Shown here: one piece after another, positions 7,710 to 14,626 of the stretch
Position numbering within the stretch: position 1 is the first letter of the stretch
How the letters are laid out: each line of letters opens with the position of its first letter
NCBI GenBank assembly: GCA_046724665.1
Contig: JBKOWZ010000236.1
Coordinates: forward strand, 1-17,284
Origin: Actinocrinis sp046724665
Lineage (GTDB): Bacteria; Actinomycetota; Actinomycetes; Streptomycetales; Catenulisporaceae
Direction of reading: 5' to 3'
DNA length: 17,284 nt
The notes under the pieces: generated by a model
Told to the model about the DNA's origin: nothing
The model's input: the letters and a program-made list of their open reading frames with translations, nothing else
The model's database searches: none
Program-made: the position numbers and the translations under genes

Positions 7710-8435
7710 TCAGGCCGCTTCGAAACCGGCGAAGACGATCGAGCGACGTGCCGTGAAGCCGAGCTTCTCGTAGAGCCGAATGGCGTTGACGTTCTCGGCG
7801 GCCGCGTGCAGGAACGGTGTGCGTCCGCGCGCCTCGATGCCGGCGGCGACGGCACGCACGAGCCGGGCCGCGAGCCCCCGGCCGCGGTAAGCCGGATCCG
7901 TGCACACCGCGCTGATCTCGGTCCATCCGGGCGGGCTGAGCCGCTCGCCCGCCATCGCCACCAACGCGCCGTCGTGGCGGATGCCCAGGTAGGTACCGAG
8001 TTCGATGGTGCGTTCGCGGAACGGCCCGGGGTCGGTGCGGGCGATCAGGTCCAGCATCTCCGGCACGTCCGCGGGTCCGAGGCGCACCGCTTCGGGATCC
8101 GGTTCGCCGCGCAGCGCGGTGGCGACCATCTGCACGCCGTTCAGGCTGAACGTGTTCTCCCAGCCCGCGGGCGGTGCGGTGACGCCGGCTGTCACGATCC
8201 TTCCGCCCGGACCGACGAGCCGTGCGGCGTCGGCCCAGGCGCGCTCGTCGTCCGTAGCCTCGAGTCCCGCGAAGACGGAGACCTCGGGCCGGTAGCGAGC
8301 GGCGCGGCCGACGCGTTCGGCCAGCGCGGCGTGGTCGCCGCTCAACGAATGCCAGAACGCGTTGTCGAGCACGTCGCCCGAGGCAGCGCCTTGCGCGGCC
8401 CTGGCGCCGCCGACGTCTACGCTATCGACTGTCAC
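7710..8435 (-). CDS. GNAT-family N-acetyltransferase
   Basis: Acetyl-CoA-dependent acetyltransferase (241 aa). The C-terminal third holds the GNAT core: ISAVCTDPAYRGRGLAARLV, where the R-G-R-G-L-A loop (about residues 184-189) binds the CoA pyrophosphate, then the AAENVNAIRLYEKLGF helix-strand that ends most FR47/GNAT domains. The N-terminal part is less conserved and resembles the two-domain GNATs of actinobacteria. I chose GTG 8435 because a GAGGGG ribosome site lies about six bases upstream; the frame extends to 8504 without support. It lies 111 bp after the small membrane-protein gene on the same strand, possibly cotranscribed. The substrate is unknown. Confidence 0.85.
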   Translation of the reverse strand: MTVDSVDVGGARAAQGAASGDVLDNAFWHSLSGDHAALAERVGRAARYRPEVSVFAGLEATDDERAWADAARLVGPGGRIVTAGVTAPPAGWENTFSLNGVQMVATALRGEPDPEAVRLGPADVPEMLDLIARTDPGPFRERTIELGTYLGIRHDGALVAMAGERLSPPGWTEISAVCTDPAYRGRGLAARLVRAVAAGIEARGRTPFLHAAAENVNAIRLYEKLGFTARRSIVFAGFEAA

Positions 8436-8546
8436 TACCCGCCCCTCTCTGCTTACCGGCCGTCGCGCGTTACAGCGATCGTGCGCGGGCCACGCGGAGT
8501 TCAACGCCGGGGCGCGGCGAGATCATCCGGGACTTCGAGAACGCAC

Positions 8547-8933
8547 TCAGACCAGGATCTTGGCCTTCGCCTGCCGGAACTCCTCCTCGCTCAGCGTGCC
8601 GTCCGCCTTGAGCGCGGACAGCTTGGCCAGTTCGTCCGCGGGGCTCGCGCTTCCGGCGGCCGTGGTGCGGATGTAGTCGTCAACGGCCGTCTGGCGCGCG
8701 TGGGCCTCGGCGGCGGCTCGTGCCCCCATCCCGTCACCGCGAGCGATGAGGTATACCAGCACGCCGACGTAGGGCAGGACCAGGACGAAGATGAGCCAGG
8801 CGGCCTTGGCCCAGCCGCCGACCGCGTCGTCGCGGAAGATGTCGAGGACGACGCGGAACATCAGGAACAGCCACACCACCCACAGGAAGAACCACAGCAT
8901 CGTCAGGAACGAGCCGAGCAGCGGAAAGTTCAT
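8547..8933 (-). CDS. Small membrane protein with PLDc_N and SHOCT domains
   Basis: A 128-residue protein with two N-terminal membrane helices (about 8-32 and 42-65), containing LWFFLWVVWLFLMF and WLIFVLVLPYVGVLVYLIAR, the PLDc_N (phospholipase D N-terminal-like) pattern. A soluble linker follows, then a C-terminal SHOCT motif (ELAKLSALKADGTLSEEEFR then QAKAKIL). This architecture is common and uncharacterised in actinobacteria; it has no catalytic HKD motif and should not be called a phospholipase. The ATG at 8933 is supported by GGAGG (8940-8944) six bases upstream; the frame could begin at 8972, but that extension lacks a ribosome site. SHOCT tails are thought to mediate oligomerisation. 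Function unknown. Confidence 0.88.
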   Translation of the reverse strand: MNFPLLGSFLTMLWFFLWVVWLFLMFRVVLDIFRDDAVGGWAKAAWLIFVLVLPYVGVLVYLIARGDGMGARAAAEAHARQTAVDDYIRTTAAGSASPADELAKLSALKADGTLSEEEFRQAKAKILV

Positions 8934-8979
8934 CTCACGCCTCCGCGGTGAGTTGTGGCGCTTCGCGCGCATGCAGCCA

Positions 8980-9006
8980 TGACGTTCGTGACGTCCGTGA
9001 CGTCCG
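8980..9006. repeat. Three tandem copies of a 9-bp unit
   Basis: TGACGTTCG is followed by TGACGTCCG twice, in direct tandem, about 50 bp upstream of the small membrane-protein gene start on the opposite strand. The unit contains the palindrome GACGTC. It may be a regulator site or simple slippage; nothing distinguishes the two. Confidence 0.6.
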
Positions 9007-9183
9007 TGCTACCCCGATGCCGGGCGGCGACCTCAGCGGCTACGCCGTGCAGGTGAGCGAGCGAGTACGGCACACGAACCGCTTACCGCAGCTCCACGGC
9101 ACGACGAGTGAGTTCCAGCCCTACCTGCCAAACAGGTGAATCTAGAGCAGTGGCAGCGCCAAGGTGTGACCTCGCCGGTTCCT

Positions 9184-9230
9184 CGAAAGTTTCGTCCTCG
9201 GTTGACAGGCCGGGCGATCGGAGTTTTCCT
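9184..9230 (+). promoter_or_regulatory. GH43 promoter with xylanase-type operator
   Basis: CGAAAGTTTCG (9184-9194) is an 11-bp inverted repeat about a central G. Its reverse complement, CGAAACTTTCG, is the element described at Streptomyces xylanase promoters and bound by the LacI-family regulator BxlR (CGAA-N-TTCG core). Seven bases later is a perfect -35, TTGACA (9202-9207), with a weak -10 TTTCCT (9225-9230) at 17 bp. Predicted transcription start is near 9237, giving a leader of about 190 nt. The elements are seen; the regulator is inferred. Confidence 0.6.
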
Positions 9231-9362
9231 GCATGGCACAGCGCACGGATGGTGGCACGCCGGCAGCCTCCGTCGCGTCTCGCCATGGGCGACCGCTGCC
9301 AGCCGCCTGTCTTCGTTGACCTCTGATACGCATCTCAACCTCGTGTGGACGGCCGAGTGCGA

Positions 9363-9378
9363 CCTGCCGTCCGGCAGG
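9363..9378. repeat. Perfect 16-bp palindrome in the GH43 leader
   Basis: CCTGCCGTCCGGCAGG has 7-bp arms around TC and lies about 50 bp upstream of the GH43 start. In RNA the loop would be too tight for the whole stem, so a protein-binding site is at least as likely as a hairpin. Confidence 0.5.
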
Positions 9379-9426
9379 GGTCTGACTGACTTTTTGCGGT
9401 CACCATCAAGCCATCAGGAGTTACCC

Positions 9427-10866
9427 ATGCACGTGCCGCGACCCCGTCTACGGCCACGACCGCGGGTCCTGCGCGCCGGTGCGGCGTTGCTGGGCGGCGC
9501 CGTCATCAGCGCTCTCGGCCTCGTCCCCGGCGTGGCGACCACCGCGTCGGCAGCCACCTATCCGAACCCTGAGACGATCAGCGGTTCGACCTACGCGCAC
9601 GACCCCTCGATGATCAAGGCCAACGACGGCCGCTACTACCTCTTCTACACCGGCGGCGGCATCCAGATCAGCAGCTCCACCGACCGGGTGCGCTGGTCCG
9701 CCGCGGGGCAGGTGCTGTCCGGCGGCGCGAGTTGGGCCCAGGCGTACGGCGGCTGGAACGACATCTGGGCGCCGGACATCTCGTACCACAACGGCGTGTA
9801 CTGGCTGTACTACGCGGTCTCGTCCTTCGGTTCGAACCACTCCGCCATCGGGCTCGCCACCAGCAGCACCGCCGCGGCGGGCAGTTGGACGGACCGCGGC
9901 TTGGTGTACTCGTCCCAGAGCAGCGACGACTACAACGCCATCGACCCCGCGCTGATGGTGGACGGCTCCGGGCGCTGGTGGCTGTCCTTCGGCTCGTTCT
10001 GGTCGGGGATCAAGATGATCCAGATCGACCCGGCCACCGGCAAGCAGCTCGCGAGCAACACCACCCGCTACAACATCGCCCAGCGATCGAGCCCTGACGC
10101 GCTGGAGGCCGCCTATGTCTATCCGCACGGCGGCTACTACTACCTGTTCACCTCGTTCGACTACTGCTGTCGCGGCACCAGCAGCACGTACCGCATCATG
10201 GTCGCCCGTGCCACCAACCCGACCGGCCCGTACACCGACGCGAGCGGCGTCGCCTCCGCTTCCGGCGGCGGCACTCAGATCCTGGGCACCCACGACTACG
10301 TGATCGGCCCCGGCGGACAGACCGTCATGCACGACAACGACGGTGACGTGCTCGTCTATCACTACTACTCCGGCAACCTGAACGGCACCGCCCAACTCGG
10401 CCTCGACCACCTGTCCTGGGGCTCGAACGGCTGGCCGACCGTAGTGGCCGGAGCCGCCGGCGGCGGTGGCAGCACCGGTCCGATCCACGCGGTGAGTTCG
10501 GGTAAGTGCCTTGACGACCCGAACGGCACGACGACGCAGGGCACGCAGATGCAGATCTACACCTGCAACGGCCTCGCGCCGCAGTCCTGGACGTACACCT
10601 CGTCGGGCCAGCTAACCGTCACGAACAACGGCACGACGCTGTGCCTTGACGCCAACGGCCATGGCACGACCAACGGCACGAAGGTGATCATCTGGGGCTG
10701 CAACGGCCAGACGAACCAGCAGTGGGCCTTCAACTCGAATGGCACGATCACGGGTGTCCAGTCAGGGCTCTGCCTGGACGTGACCGGCGCCGGTACCGCC
10801 AACGGCACGCTCGTTGAGCTGTGGAGCTGCAACGGCGGCAGCAATCAGCAGTGGACGATGGGTTAG
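9427..10866 (+). CDS. Secreted GH43 endo-1,5-alpha-L-arabinanase-like enzyme with CBM13
   Basis: Extracellular glycoside hydrolase (479 aa) expected to cut alpha-1,5-arabinan of pectin. An N-terminal signal peptide has an Arg-rich start, hydrophobic core (about 17-36) and likely cleavage after ASA (42). The five-bladed GH43 domain spans about 45-345, with the catalytic trio visible: Asp59 in HDPSM (general base), Asp173 in AIDPAL (pKa modulator) and Glu227 in ALEAAYV (general acid). SFDYCCRGTS and GTHDYVIGPGGQ are typical of arabinanases. A Gly-rich linker leads to a ricin-type beta-trefoil CBM13 (about 353-479) with three Q-x-W repeats (PQSW, NQQW, NQQW). ATG 9427 has AGGAG six bases upstream. 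The LacI gene at 6460 is the probable regulator. Substrate is by family resemblance; arabinofuranosidase or xylosidase activity cannot be excluded. Confidence 0.92.
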   Translation: MHVPRPRLRPRPRVLRAGAALLGGAVISALGLVPGVATTASAATYPNPETISGSTYAHDPSMIKANDGRYYLFYTGGGIQISSSTDRVRWSAAGQVLSGGASWAQAYGGWNDIWAPDISYHNGVYWLYYAVSSFGSNHSAIGLATSSTAAAGSWTDRGLVYSSQSSDDYNAIDPALMVDGSGRWWLSFGSFWSGIKMIQIDPATGKQLASNTTRYNIAQRSSPDALEAAYVYPHGGYYYLFTSFDYCCRGTSSTYRIMVARATNPTGPYTDASGVASASGGGTQILGTHDYVIGPGGQTVMHDNDGDVLVYHYYSGNLNGTAQLGLDHLSWGSNGWPTVVAGAAGGGGSTGPIHAVSSGKCLDDPNGTTTQGTQMQIYTCNGLAPQSWTYTSSGQLTVTNNGTTLCLDANGHGTTNGTKVIIWGCNGQTNQQWAFNSNGTITGVQSGLCLDVTGAGTANGTLVELWSCNGGSNQQWTMG

Positions 10867-10885
10867 AAGAGAGCATGGGTTAGAA
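10858..10885. repeat. 11-bp direct repeat spanning the GH43 stop codon
   Basis: ATGGGTTAGAA occurs at 10858-10868, containing the last codons and stop of the GH43 gene, and again at 10875-10885. The second copy repeats the stop signal just outside the gene. Probably a small slippage duplication. A weak GGAT/ATCC stem follows near 10895; no convincing terminator is seen. Confidence 0.6.
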
Positions 10886-10953
10886 CAAAGCCCTGGATCC
10901 CGGGTATCCCTGGCTAGCGGCCGGAATGACCACATCGTGATGTGCCGCTCCCG

Positions 10954-10966
10954 TACGCTCGGAGCA
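10954..10966 (+). promoter_or_regulatory. Candidate leaderless promoter of the KAP NTPase gene
   Basis: TACGCT (10954-10959) fits the actinobacterial -10 consensus TANNNT and ends six bases before the ATG at 10966, so transcription would start at or next to the start codon. A GGAG directly before the ATG is too close to act as a normal ribosome site. This favours leaderless translation from 10966 over an upstream GTG at 10942. Confidence 0.45.
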
Positions 10967-13149
10967 TGTTCAGCGAATCCGAGCTCGTGCTGCTCAGCGA
11001 CCAGCCGGTCGGCGGCGACGGTCAGGCGGATCTGCTCTCCCGCTCCGTCGCCGCGCAGTACCTCGCGGACCTGATCCGCGCCTCTCGCGGCGCCGCGCCG
11101 TTCGCGCTCGCCGTGTACGCGGACTGGGGCATGGGTAAAAGCAGCCTGCTGAGTCAGGTGGCGGCCCAGTTCGAGGACACGGCGGACGTGAAGACGGTCT
11201 GGTTCAACGCCTGGACCGCCGGGCGCGGCGACGCACTCGAGGCGCTGATCAAGTCCGTGCTCGGCCAGCTCGATCCCAGCGCCCTGCGGCGGCTTGCACG
11301 CCGCTTCGGCGCCGATACGGGCCTTGGCACGTGGACGCGGATCGTCACGCGCGGGTTGGCCGGCGCGTTCCGGCTGCACCGGCTGGTCGATGAGATCTGG
11401 CAGCAGCTGGCGATCGACGCGCGTGTCCGCAACGAGGCGCGTGAGCAGCTGAGCGAGGTGCTGCGCGAGTGGACCAAGGGCGACGGCCGGACGCCGGACG
11501 GCCGGATGATCGTCGTGTTCGTCGATGACCTCGACCGCTGTGCTCCAGAGGTCATCGGCATCGTGTGCGACGCGGTCAAGCAGTACCTGAGCGTGCCGGG
11601 CCTGGTGTTCGTCCTCGGCTGCGACCAGAGCGTCATCGAGGCCTCGGTGACGTCTGGACCGCAGACCAAGGCGACCGCGACGGTCGGCCGCCGCTACCTG
11701 GAAAAGATCGTTCAGGCCTCGTACTCGATCCCCGTGCCCACGGACGAGGACGCGGCCAAGCTCGTCGAAGGCTACGCGCGGCAGTCCCGCACCCAGGCGC
11801 TCTTCCAGGGAGCGGTCGCGGAGGCGGTGACCCGGCACGCGGGCCGCAACCCGCGCCGCATCAAACGGCTGATCAACCGGTTCGTGATCGAATACCGGCT
11901 CGACCCGCAGTGGCAGCGGTTCGGCGCGGACGCCCTGATCCGGGTGATCCTGCTCCAGGACTTCTACCCGGATTTCTACAAACTGCTCGCCCCCGTCGAG
12001 GACCTGGACCCGATCGACGAGATCACCGAGTACTTCGCACTGCGCTCGGCCGCCGCCGGAGCAGAACTCGACGACGAGGCGAAGCAGCGCGTTGAGCGGT
12101 TCCTCGCCGAGCACGGCATCCCGGAGGACAGCCTCGCCAGCGGCGTGACCGAGGAACTCGTGGGGAAGGTGGAGCGTGAACTGCCCCCGGCGTACATGGC
12201 TCTGGCGCGCGACAAGACCTTCGCCAGCCTCGTCGGCGAACTCAAGCAGGCCGCGACCGACGAGGAGTTCCGCGCGAAGCTGCTTCGGCGTCGGGCCACA
12301 GTGGCGATCGGCGCTGCGCCGTCCGCTTCCTACCAGGCGGAGAGCGAGTCGCTCTACACTCAACCCGAGCAAAGCGAGAATACAGTCCGGTCAGAAACCG
12401 CCGAGCCCGACCTGACTGGTCTACAGATCCTTTGGATCTATGACGGGCGGGACCCGACGGGTGTTTTCTTGGCCCGACTCGGAGCGGGCATCACCTGGGT
12501 GAACGACGCTGATGAGGCGATACGTGAGCTCGGGGGCGTCACGCCGACGGTCGTCGTGACGAATCTGGCGCGCAAGCAAGCCCGTGATGGCGGCTTCGAC
12601 GACCTGGACCGTATCCGCACCGAGGCCGGCTATACGGGTCCGATGTTCGTCTTCACCGGCTTTGTGTCCTCGGCGCGGCAAGATCGGGCAGCCCAGCTCG
12701 GCGCGCGAATCACTGATCGGCTGCAAGACCTCCTGTTCTGGCTCGAGGACTTGGCCCGCCAGAAGCACGAGAGTTACGTGAGTTGGTACGAATTCGACTA
12801 CAACATGCTGCGTAGGGCGGCGATGGAGTACCTCAGAAAGGGGGATCTCGATCGCGCTGAGCAGCGCTGGGAGACCGCCCGCGACTTTGCCCAGGCCGAA
12901 GGCGATACGGAGGGGCTCCTGGAGTCGCACCTCGCGCTGGGCTCGATTTCGTTGCGGCGGCGGCGCTATCCGATGGCTATCTCGCGGCTCGAATACGCAC
13001 GTGAACACGTGCCTGTCGGCTACGACCCCGCCGGCCGCGCGCGACTGCTGAATCTGCTCGCCGATGCGTACGACGGAAACGGTGATCACGGCATTGCGGC
13101 GGCCCACCGTGCCGAAGCCGCCGCGATCTCTGTCACCCGTTCGGACTGA
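10966..13149 (+). CDS. KAP-type P-loop NTPase fused to a degenerate receiver-like domain and TPR-like tail
   Basis: Cytoplasmic multidomain protein (727 aa) of unknown function. A KAP NTPase fills about residues 20-330: Walker A YADWGMGKSS (Lys58), Walker B VVFVDDLDRC (Asp187, Asp188), and NPRRIKRLINRF (from 295). Unlike many KAP proteins, no membrane helices lie between Walker A and B. A linker precedes a receiver-like fold (about 486-610): ILWIYDGRD, DADEAIRELG, VVVTNLARKQ, then GPMFVFTGF with the conserved Thr564. Asn533 stands where the phospho-acceptor Asp is expected. The tail (about 620-727) has TPR-like helices (EYLRKGDLDRAEQRWETARD). KAP members include the plasmid phage-exclusion protein PifA, so a conflict role is conceivable but unproven. 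It is a lone gene converging on an MFS gene with a 17 bp overlap. Confidence 0.85.
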   Translation: MFSESELVLLSDQPVGGDGQADLLSRSVAAQYLADLIRASRGAAPFALAVYADWGMGKSSLLSQVAAQFEDTADVKTVWFNAWTAGRGDALEALIKSVLGQLDPSALRRLARRFGADTGLGTWTRIVTRGLAGAFRLHRLVDEIWQQLAIDARVRNEAREQLSEVLREWTKGDGRTPDGRMIVVFVDDLDRCAPEVIGIVCDAVKQYLSVPGLVFVLGCDQSVIEASVTSGPQTKATATVGRRYLEKIVQASYSIPVPTDEDAAKLVEGYARQSRTQALFQGAVAEAVTRHAGRNPRRIKRLINRFVIEYRLDPQWQRFGADALIRVILLQDFYPDFYKLLAPVEDLDPIDEITEYFALRSAAAGAELDDEAKQRVERFLAEHGIPEDSLASGVTEELVGKVERELPPAYMALARDKTFASLVGELKQAATDEEFRAKLLRRRATVAIGAAPSASYQAESESLYTQPEQSENTVRSETAEPDLTGLQILWIYDGRDPTGVFLARLGAGITWVNDADEAIRELGGVTPTVVVTNLARKQARDGGFDDLDRIRTEAGYTGPMFVFTGFVSSARQDRAAQLGARITDRLQDLLFWLEDLARQKHESYVSWYEFDYNMLRRAAMEYLRKGDLDRAEQRWETARDFAQAEGDTEGLLESHLALGSISLRRRRYPMAISRLEYAREHVPVGYDPAGRARLLNLLADAYDGNGDHGIAAAHRAEAAAISVTRSD

Positions 13150-14428
13150 CGCTCGGCGAATGCGTGTCGGCGGACGAGCCGGCGATGATGAGCGCGCCGA
13201 CGGAGGCGACGGCGGCGACCAACAGAAGACTGATCGTGGTGTCCGAATGCGTGTGCTGCAACAGCTGGCCCGCTCCAGCGAAGCCGATCGGGCCGGTGGC
13301 CGACAGCACGGTGTGCACTGCGGTCATGACCTGCGTCGAGACCGCCTCGGGAGTGCGCACGGCGAGCGCGGCGAAGAAGCGCGCGTAGAACACGCCGAAG
13401 CACACGCCGCCGAGCGCGATCGCGGCCGCTACGATCCAGGGCTGGTCGGCGGCCGGCAGCAGCCAGGCGACCGCGGCGAATCCGCAGGCTGCGATGACGC
13501 TCGCGCGATCGGTCAGCGCCTTCAATTTGGCTACCGCCAGACCGCCGAGCACCGAGCCGGCGCCGTAGGACGCGATGAGCCAGCCCGCCAGCACCGCGCC
13601 GCCGTGGAAGCGGGTGAGCGCCAGCACCGGAAGGGTGGCCATCATCGCGGCCCAGCCGAGGTTCTGCACGGCGGCGCCGAGCACGCGTCGGGCGAGCGGC
13701 CGGTCGCGGGCCAGCCAGCGTAGGCCGGAGGTGATGCCCTGCGGCGGGGATTGGGGCAGCGGCGATTCGTGCGCCTGGGCGACCGGATGGGGTTGAAGTT
13801 GCGGCTGGGGCGTGACCAGAGGCGCGGGGCGTGGCGTGGGCGGGATCGCGGCGGTCACGGCCAGGAGCGGCAGCAGGAAGGAGACGGCGTCGAGCAGCAG
13901 CACCGGGGCCGGTCCCAGCGCCAGCACCAGCACACCGCCGAGCGCGGGCCCGGCGAAGCTCGCCAGCTCGTCCACCGCTCCGAACAGGCCGCCGACGCGC
14001 GTGAGCCGCGACTCGTCCTGCCCGACGATTCGCGCCATGGCCTGCCACAGTGAGGAGCTGTACGCCGGGAAGAACGCGCCGACGCCGAAGGCGATCACCA
14101 GCAGCCAGGGCAGCGCGAGCAGGTTTGCCCAGTACAGCGCGGGAATCAGGGCCACCAGCGCCGCGCGGACCAGGTCCGAGACGACGATCGTCGCGCGCGG
14201 GCCGAGGCGCGCGGCGAGTTGGCCGCTGGGAATGCCGCACACGGCGATCCCCGCGTACTCGGCGGCCGTGACCGCGCCCATCCGGCCCGGCGAACCCGTC
14301 GTGATCAGCACGAACCACGGCAGCGCCAACGCCGCCATCTCGCTGCCGAGCGTGGATACGCCTTCGGCGCACAGCAGCGCGGCCAGCGGCCAACGGTCGG
14401 CTCGCGACCGCGCTCGCGGCGACGGCAA
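13133..14428 (-). CDS. DHA3-type MFS transporter
   Basis: Twelve-helix major facilitator (431 aa), probably a drug or metabolite exporter. It opens with AALLCAEGVSTLGSEMAALA and has a motif-A-like loop GIPSGQLAARLGPR, as in the MFS_3/MefA group. A long Pro/Gln-rich cytoplasmic loop at about residues 200-235 (PRPAPLVTPQPQLQPHPV) lies between helices 6 and 7. The TTG start at 14428 is supported by GGGAG (14436-14440) seven bases upstream. Its 3' end overlaps the KAP NTPase gene by 17 bp on the opposite strand. The hairpin at 14509-14537 isolates it from the phosphoesterase upstream, so it needs its own promoter in 14430-14508. Substrate unknown. Confidence 0.88.
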   Translation of the reverse strand: MPSPRARSRADRWPLAALLCAEGVSTLGSEMAALALPWFVLITTGSPGRMGAVTAAEYAGIAVCGIPSGQLAARLGPRATIVVSDLVRAALVALIPALYWANLLALPWLLVIAFGVGAFFPAYSSSLWQAMARIVGQDESRLTRVGGLFGAVDELASFAGPALGGVLVLALGPAPVLLLDAVSFLLPLLAVTAAIPPTPRPAPLVTPQPQLQPHPVAQAHESPLPQSPPQGITSGLRWLARDRPLARRVLGAAVQNLGWAAMMATLPVLALTRFHGGAVLAGWLIASYGAGSVLGGLAVAKLKALTDRASVIAACGFAAVAWLLPAADQPWIVAAAIALGGVCFGVFYARFFAALAVRTPEAVSTQVMTAVHTVLSATGPIGFAGAGQLLQHTHSDTTISLLLVAAVASVGALIIAGSSADTHSPSVSPNG

Positions 14429-14508
14429 AGGCGGGCTCCCTGCGGGAAGTAAGGACAGAGGCGATGAAGATGATGAAGATGAGGGCTTGCAGGTTATCGG
14501 CTTACAAG

Positions 14509-14537
14509 CAGTGCCTCGGCAGGCTGCCGAGGCACTG
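14509..14537 (-). terminator. Strong hairpin terminator after the metallophosphoesterase gene
   Basis: A perfect 13-bp stem (CAGTGCCTCGGCA and its complement) closes on a 3-base loop, GGC. It lies about 90 bp past the phosphoesterase stop and upstream of the MFS gene on the same strand. No U-tract follows, which is usual for actinobacterial terminators. The rest of 14429-14626 shows only a GAT/GAA-rich stretch (14463-14482). Confidence 0.75.
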
Positions 14538-14626
14538 GGCCGACGTCGCTGGGACGTAGGGTCGTTAGCAGGCCGTCTACGCCGAACCTCCTGCCCTTCG
14601 ACTAGCTTGCGTCGGCCTCGCCATCG

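Larger units (their letters stand above)
8934..9426. promoter_or_regulatory. 493 bp intergenic region with divergent promoters and long GH43 leader
   Basis: Lies between the small membrane-protein gene (minus) and the GH43 gene (plus). It contains a 9-bp tandem repeat (8980-9006), a small inverted repeat ACCTG-CCAAA-CAGGT (9123-9137), the operator and -35 described separately (9184-9207), and a perfect 16-bp palindrome (9363-9378). The GH43 frame stays open upstream to 9136, but that stretch has no family similarity. The real start is marked by AGGAG at 9416-9420. Confidence 0.6.

Noticed and set aside
7547..7756. 69-residue plus-strand frame starting MNDSTDVGAGR after the LacI gene
   Set aside because: A possible GGAGGCAAGG site precedes the ATG, but the product becomes Arg-rich low-complexity and overlaps the GNAT gene on the other strand with no family resemblance.
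9136..9426. 97-residue N-terminal extension of the GH43 protein
   Set aside because: It has no ribosome site and no family similarity, it covers the promoter elements, and a normal signal peptide begins at ATG 9427 behind AGGAG.
13064..13723. 219-residue plus-strand frame after the KAP NTPase
   Set aside because: It is antisense to the MFS gene, has Arg/Gly/Asp-rich shadow composition, and shows no domain.
14463..14482. GATGAA/GAT-rich stretch upstream of the MFS start
   Set aside because: Short purine-rich simple sequence in an intergenic region with no partner repeat or pairing; not enough to call a site.
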